Source: Pseudomonadota bacterium
GTDB taxonomy: Bacteria > Pseudomonadota > Gammaproteobacteria > Eutrophobiales > Eutrophobiaceae
DNA length: 64,000 bases
Direction of reading: 5' to 3'
Assembly (NCBI GenBank): GCA_013112535.1
Contig: JABFGI010000004.1
Span: 62,001-126,000 of the forward strand
A model generated the notes under the pieces. That model did no database searches, was not told where the DNA came from, and was given only the letters and a program-made list of their open reading frames with translations. Below, piece after piece: positions 36,429 through 44,947 of this stretch (position 1 is its first letter; every line of letters starts with the position of its first letter). A program made the position numbers and the translations under genes.

Positions 36429-37871
36429 TCATTCCGCGTTTGAATCAATATTCAAACGTTGTAACCTACTATAAAGTGTAGTCCTATTTACACCTAACAT
36501 GCGCGCTGCTTTACTTAAATTACCATTACATTTTGTTAAAGCATGATTGATGTATTTTTTTTCCCATTCTGAAATTTTGTCATCCAGATGAAAATTTCTA
36601 TCATTTAATTCTTGTGCAATAAATTCTTCTTCATTACTAGCATCATTTGCCTGAGGATTAAAATCGCTTTCTAATTCTTCCCGTAAATTTTCTACAGAGA
36701 CTGTCTTGCCTGAATATTTTGCAGAAAGACGAATTGTGATATTTCTTAACTCTCTAATATTGCCTGGAAAACTGTATTGCTCAATTGCAGCTTTTGCATC
36801 GTCGGATAATTCAAATTGCGGATTTCCAGCTGCATACAATGCTCTAAAATGCTCCATCAATATCAACACATCATGCTCACGTTCTTTTAATTCGGGAACA
36901 TGTATCGTCAAGACACAAAGGCGATGATATAAATCCTGACGAAAACATCCAATGCGAACCTCTTCTTTCAAATCACGATTTGTCGCAGCAACAATTCTTG
37001 CTTTAGACAATCGTGCCCTGGTTTCGCCGATTCGATAAAATTCACCATTCTCCAAAACTCGTAACAGTTTTGACTGTAACGCTAATGGTAATTCACCGAT
37101 TTCATCCAGAAACAAGGTGCCCTCACCTGCCTCTTCAAAAAAACCCACACGTTCAGCTGCTGCACCAGTAAAAGCACCTTTTGTATGTCCAAATAACTGC
37201 GCTTCTAATAGTTCCGGTGTAAATGCAGCACAGTTGATTGTCAGAAAAGGCTGGTTAGAACGATTACTTGATTTATGTAACTCTTCAGCTACTAACTCTT
37301 TTCCTGTACCAGACTCACCTTCAATCAGTACCGGAAAAGGAGTGTCTGCAAACTGTTGAATCAAATCGCGCAATGTATTTAATGCAGTACTTTCACCCAG
37401 TATTTTAGTCTCGTTTAATACGAGTTCTTTCTCGGTGAACTCAGCCTGCAACATCGTCATTTGATAATCCAGCCTGGATTTCAATAAGGACATATCACAA
37501 GGCTTGGGAATGAAATCGACAGCGCCCAGTGTCAACGCATGATGAATATTTTCATTTTCATTTTGACCGGATAAAACAAGAATCTTGAAACTATCATTCA
37601 ACGACATTAATTCCTCAATCAACTTGAATCCTTCTTCCGGTGAATGCGGCTTCGGGGGTAAACCAAGATCAACCAGGGCAAGCGAGGGTTTAATCGATAA
37701 ATCCTGTAATAATGATTTAACCTGCTTACGTGATTCAGCCGTAATCAAATCAAAATCTTTTTGTAAAACGATAGATAGTGCATCGACGATAATAGGATCA
37801 TCATCAACAAATAATAATAAGGGCTTTTCCGCACTTACAGACATATCTAATTTTTGAGCATTCTGTGACAA
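36429..37871 (-). CDS. Sigma-54-dependent response regulator (PrsR-like)
   Basis: 480 residues. Receiver domain with Asp68 in LALVDLGLPP, a sigma-54 AAA+ domain with Walker A GESGTGKE (near 185), the sigma-contact loop GAFTGA and a GTLFLDEIGELPLALQSKLLRVLE Walker B region, then a Fis-type helix-turn-helix (NLSKAARMLGVNRTTLYSRLQRL). It reads like the PrsR/PEP-CTERM-box regulator group, but no exosortase or PEP-CTERM protein was seen. It probably partners the kinase at 20053 and controls the pilus operon and the sigma-54-like pilin promoter. Met10 is an alternative start. Confidence 0.88.
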   Translation of the reverse strand: MSQNAQKLDMSVSAEKPLLLFVDDDPIIVDALSIVLQKDFDLITAESRKQVKSLLQDLSIKPSLALVDLGLPPKPHSPEEGFKLIEELMSLNDSFKILVLSGQNENENIHHALTLGAVDFIPKPCDMSLLKSRLDYQMTMLQAEFTEKELVLNETKILGESTALNTLRDLIQQFADTPFPVLIEGESGTGKELVAEELHKSSNRSNQPFLTINCAAFTPELLEAQLFGHTKGAFTGAAAERVGFFEEAGEGTLFLDEIGELPLALQSKLLRVLENGEFYRIGETRARLSKARIVAATNRDLKEEVRIGCFRQDLYHRLCVLTIHVPELKEREHDVLILMEHFRALYAAGNPQFELSDDAKAAIEQYSFPGNIRELRNITIRLSAKYSGKTVSVENLREELESDFNPQANDASNEEEFIAQELNDRNFHLDDKISEWEKKYINHALTKCNGNLSKAARMLGVNRTTLYSRLQRLNIDSNAE

Positions 37872-38009
37872 AGCATTGATTCCTAAATACTTTCACATAC
37901 AAACATACAGTCTTACTGACATGACAGCAAGAACAATTAACTAATTATAGGAAGAGAAAGTAAGGAAAAAACGAGATGAAACACTCAGGCAAGAATTTGC
38001 CTGAGCAAT

Positions 38010-38876
38010 TTAGTCATTAACTCTTTGATCTATACCAAGATTTTTCCAAATAGCCGTACTTGCTACGGATTGATTCATTGTATAAAAATGTAAACCTGGC
38101 GCTCCGTTAGTGAGTAGTTGCTCACATAATTCTGTAGTGACATCAACACCAAACTCACGAATGGAAACGCGATCATCACCAAATTCCTGAAGACGTTTAA
38201 GTATCCAACGAGGTATTTCTGCACCACAAGCTTCTGAAAAACGTTGTAATTGTGTACAGCTAACAATGGGCATAATCCCGGCTACAATTGGGATATCCAA
38301 ACCGATCTTTTCACAACTATCTATAAATCGATAATAAGCAAAAGGATTATAAAAATACTGTGTAATGGCACCATTTGCACCGGCATCGATTTTCTTTTTA
38401 AAATTTTCTATATCGGCGCGTGGATTTGGCGCTTGCGGATGAAATTCCGGATAAGCAGCTACTTCGATATGAAAATGATCGCCTGTTTCTTTCCTTATAA
38501 ACTCAATCAATTCATTTGCGTAACGAAAATGACCATAGCCAACTGAACCTGACGGAAGGTCACCTCTAAGTGCAACAATTCGCGTTATGCCACTTTCTAT
38601 GTACTTATCCAGTATTGCCTTGATGTCATTACTTTCACTACCAATACAGGAAATATGCGGGGCCGCAATAATTCCCGTCTTATTGTGAATATCCACCACT
38701 GTTTCAAATGTCATATCACGCGTACTGCCACCGGCACCAAACGTTACTGAAAAGAAATCCGGGTTCAATTTGGCCAATTCAGCTTGTGTCGTTTGTAATT
38801 TACCTATCGCTTCTGGCGTTTTTGGCGGATAAAACTCAAAACTGAATGTCGGCGTGTATTGTTTTTGTGATTCCAT
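38010..38876 (-). CDS. metF: 5,10-methylenetetrahydrofolate reductase
   Basis: 288 residues, a single TIM-barrel flavoprotein of bacterial MetF type. Marks are FSFEFYPPKTPEAIGKL with the catalytic Glu, DFFSVTFGAGGSTRD, HISCIGSESNDIKAIL, RIVALRGDLPSG and AITQYFYNPFAYYRF. It makes 5-methyl-THF for methionine synthesis. It lies downstream of ahcY on the same strand, with an inverted repeat in the 92 bp gap, so it may be read through from the SAH riboswitch-controlled promoter. Confidence 0.97.
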   Translation of the reverse strand: MESQKQYTPTFSFEFYPPKTPEAIGKLQTTQAELAKLNPDFFSVTFGAGGSTRDMTFETVVDIHNKTGIIAAPHISCIGSESNDIKAILDKYIESGITRIVALRGDLPSGSVGYGHFRYANELIEFIRKETGDHFHIEVAAYPEFHPQAPNPRADIENFKKKIDAGANGAITQYFYNPFAYYRFIDSCEKIGLDIPIVAGIMPIVSCTQLQRFSEACGAEIPRWILKRLQEFGDDRVSIREFGVDVTTELCEQLLTNGAPGLHFYTMNQSVASTAIWKNLGIDQRVND

Positions 38877-38903
38877 TATAAAAACCTGTTAAAGATGTGA
38901 AGA

Positions 38904-38951
38904 GTGAAGCGTGATGAAAATAAACATTCAATTTATCTTTTCACGCTTCAC
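38904..38951. repeat. Long inverted repeat between ahcY and metF
   Basis: Arms GTGAAGCGTG (38904-38913) and CACGCTTCAC (38942-38951) match perfectly, and the stem extends imperfectly to about 20 bp with a 7-nt loop. No T run follows on the minus strand, so it is an attenuating or RNA-processing hairpin, or a dispersed repeat unit, rather than a classical terminator. Confidence 0.6.
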
Positions 38952-38968
38952 AATATTATGTAGACCTT

Positions 38969-40384
38969 TTAATATCTGTAGTGCTCTGGCTTATAAGGGC
39001 CATCGACCGTTACGTTAATATAGGCCGCCTGTGCTTCAGTTAAAGTTGTTAACCTGGCGCCAATTCTTTCAAGGTGTAAGCGGGCTACTTTTTCATCCAG
39101 ATGTTTAGGCAAGACATAAACGTCTTTTCCATAATTATCACCTTTTGTATAGAGCTCGATTTGCGCCAGAACCTGATTAGTAAAAGAATTAGACATTACA
39201 AAACTGGGATGACCGGTTGCACAACCAAGGTTAACCAAACGACCTTTAGCTAAAAGAATAATGCGTTTGCCATCAGGGAAAATCACATGATCAACTTGTG
39301 GTTTAATTTCTTCCCACTCGTATTTTTCCAGACTGGCGACATCAATCTCGTTGTCAAAATGACCAATATTAGAAACGATAGCCTGATCTTTCATCTTCGC
39401 CATATGGTCATGTTGAATCACATTAAAGTTACCGGTTGTTGTAACAAAGATATCAACCTGATCACAAACCTCATCCATTTTGACCACGCGATACCCTTCC
39501 ATTGACGCTTGTAGCGCACAAATCGGATCAATTTCAGTCACCCATACAGTTGCACCAAGTCCACGTAATGATTGCGCACAGCCTTTACCGACATCGCCGT
39601 AACCTAATACCAGCGCGACTTTACCAGCAATCATCACATCGGTTGCTCGCTTGATACCGTCAACCAATGATTCACGACAACCATAAAGATTATCGAATTT
39701 TGATTTGGTAACCGAATCATTCACATTTATCGCAGGGAAAGGTAATTCGCCTTTCTTTTGCATTTGATAAAGACGTTGAACACCGGTTGTCGTTTCTTCA
39801 GTAACGCCTTGTATACACGCTAAGGTACGTGAGTAGAAAGTTGCGTCTTCAGCCAGTCTCTTTTTAATAGAAGCGAACAAAAATGTTTCTTCTTCTGAAC
39901 CCGGATTATCCAAAACAGAAATATCTTTTTCTGCTTTACTACCGAGGATTAAAAGCATGGTCGCGTCACCACCGTCATCAAGAATCATATTTGGTGTACC
40001 ACCATCAGACCAGGTCATAATGCGGTGTGTATAATCCCAGTACTCTTCCAGAGTTTCACCTTTATAAGCGAATACGGGAATAGATTGATCTGCAATTGCA
40101 GCAGCAGCGTGATCCTGAGTCGAAAAAATATTACATGACACCCAACGTACTTCCGCACCTAAGGCACGTAAAGTTTCAATGAGTACTGCTGTTTGTATCG
40201 TCATGTGTAAAGAACCGGCTATACGCGCACCTTTTAACGGCTGTTCGCTTTTATATTCTTCGCGGATAGTCATTAAACCCGGCATTTCGGTTTCGGCGAT
40301 ACGAATTTCCTTATGGCCCCATTCGGCCAAAGAAATGTCTGCTACGTGATAATCAGATGAGAGTGAAGTTTCAGCTACGCTCAT
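38969..40384 (-). CDS. ahcY: Adenosylhomocysteinase (SAH hydrolase)
   Basis: 471 residues, the proteobacterial form with the extra insert. It splits S-adenosylhomocysteine into adenosine and homocysteine using bound NAD. Visible: [49 protein letters not shown], the NAD loop [17 protein letters not shown], and the C-terminal [11 protein letters not shown] typical of SAHH. The leader carries a SAH riboswitch ending about 25 bp before the ATG. Together with metK and metF it closes the SAM cycle. Confidence 0.98.
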   Translation of the reverse strand: MSVAETSLSSDYHVADISLAEWGHKEIRIAETEMPGLMTIREEYKSEQPLKGARIAGSLHMTIQTAVLIETLRALGAEVRWVSCNIFSTQDHAAAAIADQSIPVFAYKGETLEEYWDYTHRIMTWSDGGTPNMILDDGGDATMLLILGSKAEKDISVLDNPGSEEETFLFASIKKRLAEDATFYSRTLACIQGVTEETTTGVQRLYQMQKKGELPFPAINVNDSVTKSKFDNLYGCRESLVDGIKRATDVMIAGKVALVLGYGDVGKGCAQSLRGLGATVWVTEIDPICALQASMEGYRVVKMDEVCDQVDIFVTTTGNFNVIQHDHMAKMKDQAIVSNIGHFDNEIDVASLEKYEWEEIKPQVDHVIFPDGKRIILLAKGRLVNLGCATGHPSFVMSNSFTNQVLAQIELYTKGDNYGKDVYVLPKHLDEKVARLHLERIGARLTTLTEAQAAYINVTVDGPYKPEHYRY

Positions 40385-40408
40385 GATGTTCTCCTATTAA
40401 CATAATAA

Positions 40409-40493
40409 GCGAGCGCCGTTGTTCATTTTCCGTGTTTGTTCCAAGCCTAGCGGATATCTACTTCTATCCGTCGCAACGCTCCTCAGAACTACG
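40409..40493 (-). promoter_or_regulatory. SAH riboswitch upstream of ahcY
   Basis: On the minus strand the leader contains GAGGAGCGUUGCGACGG, then GCUAGGCUUGG, then CAACGGCGCUCGC, the three conserved blocks of the SAH riboswitch; GAGCG pairs with CGCUC. SAH binding in known members turns the gene on, usually by exposing the ribosome site, here AGGAGAA at 40396-40390. The location before ahcY fits exactly. Confidence 0.93.
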
Positions 40494-40511
40494 GTTGTAA
40501 TTAAGCGCGGG

Positions 40512-40517
40512 AGTATA
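40512..40517 (-). promoter_or_regulatory. Probable -10 box of the ahcY leader
   Basis: TATACT on the minus strand, about 8 nt before a start that would sit just ahead of the riboswitch. No good -35 lies 16-18 nt upstream (a TTGTAT is slightly too far), so the site rests on the -10 and position only. Confidence 0.35.
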
Positions 40518-40620
40518 ACATGCCGTTCATTACAGATCATACAAGGTATAATACTACCCGCTTCAAGGTTCAAAGCTGTTAGCGTAAATATTTAATAAAA
40601 CTTTAGGAAAATCAGATCGA

Positions 40621-41778
40621 TTATGCGTTCCGTAAAACGTCTGCTCTATCTGTTCTTTCCCAGGGTAAATCAATATCGCTACGACCAAAATGACCGTATG
40701 CAGCAGTTTGTCTATAAATTGGCTGTAAAAGTTCCAGCATATTAATAATGCCTTTCGGTCTGAGATCAAAATGTTCACGTATTAATTCGACTAATTTTGC
40801 TTCTTCAATTTTACCGGTACCGAATGTTTCTACGCTGATGGAAGTCGGCTCAGCCACACCAATCGCATATGAAACTTGTATTTCACAACGATCAGCCAGA
40901 CCCGCTGCGACAATATTCTTGGCGACATAACGTGCAGCATAAGCAGCTGACCGATCAACCTTGGATGGATCTTTACCTGAAAATGCACCGCCACCATGAC
41001 GAGCCATACCACCATAAGTATCAACAATAATTTTACGACCCGTTAAACCACAGTCACCAACCGGACCACCAATAACAAAACGTCCGGTAGGATTTACCAG
41101 ATAACGGGTTTTATCAGTAATCATATTTTCAGGAAGAACCGGCTTAATAATCTCTTCAATAACCGCTTCTTCCAAATCTTTGTGCTCAATTTCAGGATTA
41201 TGCTGAGTAGATAAAACAACTGTATCGACTGAAGTTGGCTTGCCATCTTCGTAAACTACTGTGACTTGCGACTTTGCATCAGGTCTTAGCCAGGGCAAAA
41301 CACCTTTTTTTCGAACTTCTGCCTGTCTTTTCACCAGAAGATGGGAATAAGTAATGGGAAAAGGCATCAATACATCAGTCTCATTACAGGCATAACCAAA
41401 CATCAAACCCTGATCACCCGCTCCCTGGTTTAAATCCAGGCCTTCACCTTCATTGACACCTTGAGCAATGTCTGGTGACTGTTTATCAATGGAAACCAAT
41501 ACAGCACAAGATTCCCAGTCGAAGCCCATATCAGAGTGATTGTAACCAATTTCCTTAATGGTCTGACGTGCAATTTCCTGCATATCAACATAAGTTGATG
41601 TTGTAATCTCACCTGAAAGTACAACCATGCCGGTGTTAACCATCGTCTCGCAAGCAATGCGTGCTTTCGTATCATCTTTAAAAATTGCATCAACAACTGC
41701 ATCGGAAATCTGATCCGCTACTTTGTCAGGATGTCCTTCAGAAACAGACTCTGAAGTAAATAAATAATTGTCAGCCAT
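40621..41778 (-). CDS. metK: S-adenosylmethionine synthetase
   Basis: 385 residues, full length. The start [22 protein letters not shown] holds the ATP and metal site; [12 protein letters not shown] is the flexible-loop signature and [23 protein letters not shown] the phosphate-binding motif. It makes SAM from methionine and ATP in the cytosol. It precedes ahcY with a 236 bp gap that contains the riboswitch, so the two have separate promoters. Confidence 0.98.
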   Translation of the reverse strand: MADNYLFTSESVSEGHPDKVADQISDAVVDAIFKDDTKARIACETMVNTGMVVLSGEITTSTYVDMQEIARQTIKEIGYNHSDMGFDWESCAVLVSIDKQSPDIAQGVNEGEGLDLNQGAGDQGLMFGYACNETDVLMPFPITYSHLLVKRQAEVRKKGVLPWLRPDAKSQVTVVYEDGKPTSVDTVVLSTQHNPEIEHKDLEEAVIEEIIKPVLPENMITDKTRYLVNPTGRFVIGGPVGDCGLTGRKIIVDTYGGMARHGGGAFSGKDPSKVDRSAAYAARYVAKNIVAAGLADRCEIQVSYAIGVAEPTSISVETFGTGKIEEAKLVELIREHFDLRPKGIINMLELLQPIYRQTAAYGHFGRSDIDLPWERTDRADVLRNA

Positions 41779-41916
41779 TTAATCTTCCATTGTTTAGAAT
41801 TTGAACGGCGCGCATTCTATCCTTAATCGAACCATATCGCACGGAAATATGACGTTGTTCTATAAAACACGATAGAATTTATCCAAATAACAATTTAAGC
41901 ACAGGTAACTTAAACT

Positions 41917-42471
41917 ATGGTTTTGATGGAAACCCCGGTTTGTAATTTTGGTGAAAAAGCGATCGACTTCAAACTTACCGGTATAGATGAAAAAGAATGG
42001 TCTCTGTCTGATTGCGTAGGCGAAAAGGGTTTATTGGTCATGTTTATCTGTAACCACTGCCCTTATGTGAAATCAATACAAACCAGATTGGTCGCGGACA
42101 CTTTAAAACTGATGGACACCGGTATTAATAGTGTCGCCATCATGTCAAATGATCCAGCCGATTATCCTGAAGATTCATTCGAAAACATGCAAAAAATCGC
42201 ACGAGAATTCAATTACCCATTTCCCTATCTAATTGATAATACTCAAGAAGTTGCCAGGGCTTACGGTGCAATATGTACGCCTGACTTCTTTGGCTACAAC
42301 GCAACATTAGAACTTCAATACCGTGGTCGCCTCGATGCCAGTGGCATGAAACAGACAGACAAAAAACTGAAACGTGACTTACTTGAAGCCATGCTTGAAG
42401 TTGCCACATCAGGACGAGGCCCAAAAGATCAAATACCCAGTATGGGTTGTTCGATTAAATGGCGAGTATAA
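41917..42471 (+). CDS. Thioredoxin-family (AhpC/TSA-like) protein
   Basis: 184 residues, cytosolic. Thioredoxin fold with VMFICNHCPYVKSIQ (CxxC near 46-49), SNDPADYPEDSFENMQKIA and the cis-Pro region GAICTPDFFGYN; it ends in the family tail QIPSMGCSIKWRV. This group of peroxiredoxin-like redoxins is widespread but little studied. A degraded copy of its 3' end is found at 44683-44732. An AGGTAA ribosome site lies upstream, and it diverges from metK. Confidence 0.82.
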   Translation: MVLMETPVCNFGEKAIDFKLTGIDEKEWSLSDCVGEKGLLVMFICNHCPYVKSIQTRLVADTLKLMDTGINSVAIMSNDPADYPEDSFENMQKIAREFNYPFPYLIDNTQEVARAYGAICTPDFFGYNATLELQYRGRLDASGMKQTDKKLKRDLLEAMLEVATSGRGPKDQIPSMGCSIKWRV

Positions 42472-42810
42472 GAAGCATAAACGCAATATTTTGATATATC
42501 AACGCGGTAAATCAGGCAAAAAAATCATTACTCACGACAATCCAGCAACTGCGCTCACATTCATCACACTCATTTTCACCTCAATTTAAGTTGAGATGAC
42601 ATTATCCCGGCACCTCTCTTTACTTCAGACAATTATGGGCAGATTGTCATTTTTTAAATTTATCTGCGTCATTCTGACTTATTTAGCGAGCGAAGCATTT
42701 GAGAATAACAACCGCAGCTTTCAAACTATTACTATTAAAGTAAATATTGAAAGCAGGGAGTTATTGAAATCAATTTAAAACTTCAACTGCCGTTTTCGTT
42801 GTGTAAAGTT
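42472..42810. other. Gene-free stretch between redoxin and barrel gene
   Basis: 339 bp with only short frames lacking ribosome sites or family resemblance. A weak hairpin GACAAT/ATTGTC followed by TTTTTT at 42628-42655 could end the redoxin transcript. Nothing else recognised. Confidence 0.5.
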
Positions 42811-43872
42811 TTAATAATCAATTCTAAAGGTCAAACTAAATCTGTCTTCATCAAAGTTATCTCTTACCAGACGTTTGCTGTATTCCAGATTTCCGCTAAT
42901 GCCAGATTTTTCAAAATATCGAATACCTGCTGTCATTAAAATATCATTTTTGTCATTAGAAGGTGCAGGAGCAGTGGCTGTTGTAATGTTTTGGAGAGAA
43001 AAATCATTTTGATAGGCAAGATTAATGAAAGGCTCAAAATTACCATAGCTGTAAGCTACATCACCAGCAATACTTATCGTCCCTACCTTGGTTCTGGATT
43101 GAGCCACTACGGTAGTATCGCTTTCGGTATAACTGTCAATATTGCTTTTGGCGAATAGAGCACCGACTCTCGCTCCCAATATCCAGTTATTGACGACCTT
43201 TAGTGCATTCAGGTTCAAAGAGCCAAACCATCTATCGGCATTGGGTGAACTGAAAATGCGAGTTGCAGCAGCAGTCCGATACTGATCATATTGGACGTTG
43301 GAATAACCAATATTAAAATCAAGACTGAGGGTGTCAGTTAATACCGTTCCGAAGTAAGGTGCAAAAGTAAAGCTGTCCGTATCCTGATTACCAGTATTGA
43401 AAGTTGTATCGATATCGCTGTTATCATAGCCAAAAGCGATACCAAAGACGGTGCTTTCCCAATACAGAAAATCAATGCCACCCAAAAAGCCATGTGTACT
43501 GCCATCAAAAGCAGTCGTGCTTAAATCATTATCAAAATCGGAATAGGAATAGTTTCCCCATACGCCATAAGGAACGCTGAATATATCTCCGGCGTTTAAA
43601 CCGGTCGTTCCTTCCATATTGTATGTTTGTGTTCCGGCCAGTAAGCCCGCTCCAGCAAGTGCGCTGGAAATGTGCCCATTAATACTGGATGCTGTATTTT
43701 GTATTTGCGTGTTGAATAAAAGAAAGTCTGTAGCGGTACTACCTGGAGTAGAGTCTGAAACCTGATTTTCATTACTAGTGGCGAAAGCGTTTGTAGTAGT
43801 GAAAACACCTAATAATAAAGTTCCTGTTTTAATTAAATCGCTGACTTTTATTGCTGTTGATTTTTTTTTCAT
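42811..43872 (-). CDS. Autotransporter-like outer-membrane beta-barrel protein, short
   Basis: 353 residues. Signal peptide to about residue 32 (NAFA|TSNEN). A short linker with a helical LFNTQIQNTASSINGHISSALAG leads into a barrel of about 270 residues with alternating amphipathic strands: PYGVWGNYSYSDFDNDLSTT, HGFLGGIDFLYWESTVFGIAFGYDNSDIDTTF, SRTKVGTISIAGDVAYSYGNFEPF, ending RFSLTFRIDY with a terminal aromatic as needed for BAM. It has the autotransporter-domain look but no passenger. The paralogue at 54088 carries an extra N-terminal domain. A CAGGTA ribosome site precedes ATG. Function unknown. Confidence 0.78.
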   Translation of the reverse strand: MKKKSTAIKVSDLIKTGTLLLGVFTTTNAFATSNENQVSDSTPGSTATDFLLFNTQIQNTASSINGHISSALAGAGLLAGTQTYNMEGTTGLNAGDIFSVPYGVWGNYSYSDFDNDLSTTAFDGSTHGFLGGIDFLYWESTVFGIAFGYDNSDIDTTFNTGNQDTDSFTFAPYFGTVLTDTLSLDFNIGYSNVQYDQYRTAAATRIFSSPNADRWFGSLNLNALKVVNNWILGARVGALFAKSNIDSYTESDTTVVAQSRTKVGTISIAGDVAYSYGNFEPFINLAYQNDFSLQNITTATAPAPSNDKNDILMTAGIRYFEKSGISGNLEYSKRLVRDNFDEDRFSLTFRIDY

Positions 43873-44374
43873 GAAATACCTGATTCCTGTGATGTTGAAT
43901 ATAAAACTAAATCTTTTAGTCCTATGAAAAAATTACATTATTCCAATTTTATTCTTGGCATTTTGCCCGAAGCTTACTAGCCATTCAAGATAATTGCTCT
44001 GCTGCCTCCATTTTGTAAATAGTTATTTTACCTATTGCAATATGCTCATTCTTCTGAACTTTTCATTATAAGATTCAATGGTTTATTTAAAAAAACTATT
44101 TATAATTTAGATAATAAACAATCCGCATATCTCTCTTTTCTTTATATTGGTTGAGTTCTTCAGTGGAGCAGGGGGTATTTTATTTTTAGTTTTTGCCGAG
44201 TCAAAATATGGAAAGACTGGTAATTAATTTTTAGTTTTCCTATTAATTCCAGAGGAACAATGATTAGACTAAAATAAAGAATGCGACTAAAAAGACACAT
44301 TTAGAAAAAGCGAACGCTAGACAAGTCAAACAGCATCGGGCAAAGCACGCGTTTCAGGAAGGCGCTTTTATAGT
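43873..44374. other. AT-rich intergenic stretch without recognised gene
   Basis: 502 bp upstream of the short barrel gene and before the helicase remnant. No frame with a credible start, no tRNA-like or riboswitch-like fold, and no repeat was seen. The left end must hold the barrel gene promoter. Confidence 0.5.
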
Positions 44375-44608
44375 GTGTGATAATACGTTTTTTGCCTGCA
44401 AATGCTTTAGTATCTTGTCAATGCCGGAACAAGATAAGCCATGGTTTTACCAGTACCTGTACCTGCTTCGCAAACCAGACTATTACCTTCTTTAAATGGC
44501 GTCCAGGATTTTATGCGCCATGTCTTCCTGCTCTGGACGATGACGATAACCTTCAGTTAATTTCGCCAATACGCCATCATCAGAAAAGACTTCTGCAACT
44601 GTTTTCAT
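44375..44608 (-). pseudogene. DinG/YoaA-type DNA helicase, 5' fragment with frameshift
   Basis: From ATG 44608 the minus strand reads MKTVAEVFSDDGVLAKLTEG, YRHRPEQEDMAHKILDAI, then a stop at 44494-44492; shifting frame there gives KEGNSLVCEAGTGTGKT, MAYLVPAL, the Walker A region of DinG/YoaA XPD-like helicases. A third piece, AGKKRIITH, matches the next conserved part. The rest of the gene (over 500 residues) is absent. An inactive remnant; whether an intact copy exists elsewhere cannot be seen. Confidence 0.82.
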
Positions 44609-44682
44609 GAAATATTTTAAAGATAAAGTGATCTGTCCCGAACGCGAACACGCTATTACTTACAATCAAGTAAACTGTCCCC

Positions 44683-44732
44683 GGAATTCCTCCAGCATGG
44701 GTTGTTCGATAAAATGGAAAAATAACAGCTAG
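44683..44732 (+). pseudogene. Orphan 3' tail of a second thioredoxin-like gene
   Basis: The segment encodes SMGCSIKWKNNS then stop, matching the C-terminus of the intact gene ending at 42471 (SMGCSIKWRV). The DNA ATGGGTTGTTCGAT-AAATGG is identical apart from one base. Upstream the frame is broken by a one-base difference and the body of the gene is missing. Confidence 0.7.
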
Positions 44733-44947
44733 ATCTTGCTCAAAACGAACAGGTAAGCGACAATACGCGGCTCAGATATTCTGGTAAATATCTATCTGTA
44801 TCGCCGCATTTAAGCGGATTTTAAGCTCTGCACAATGACCATCATGAATCATGATGAAACACAACAGGCTTCGTTGCAGCACTAATATAACACTAAATTT
44901 TCTATCGGATGATGGCAATAAGCCAGACCGACATATTGGGGGAAACT

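Noticed and set aside
20053..37871. Complete exosortase/PEP-CTERM system, suggested by PrsK/PrsR-like regulators
   Set aside because: No exosortase gene or PEP-CTERM tail was found on any protein here; the regulators seem to serve the pilus locus.
42628..42655. GACAAT/ATTGTC hairpin with T run
   Set aside because: Only six AT-rich base pairs; too weak to list as a terminator.
42374..42778. Short open frames after the redoxin gene
   Set aside because: They run partly over the redoxin 3' end, lack ribosome sites and resemble nothing known.
44377..44610. 77-codon plus-strand frame in the scar zone
   Set aside because: It is the antisense of the helicase remnant, whose minus-strand reading matches conserved DinG/YoaA motifs.
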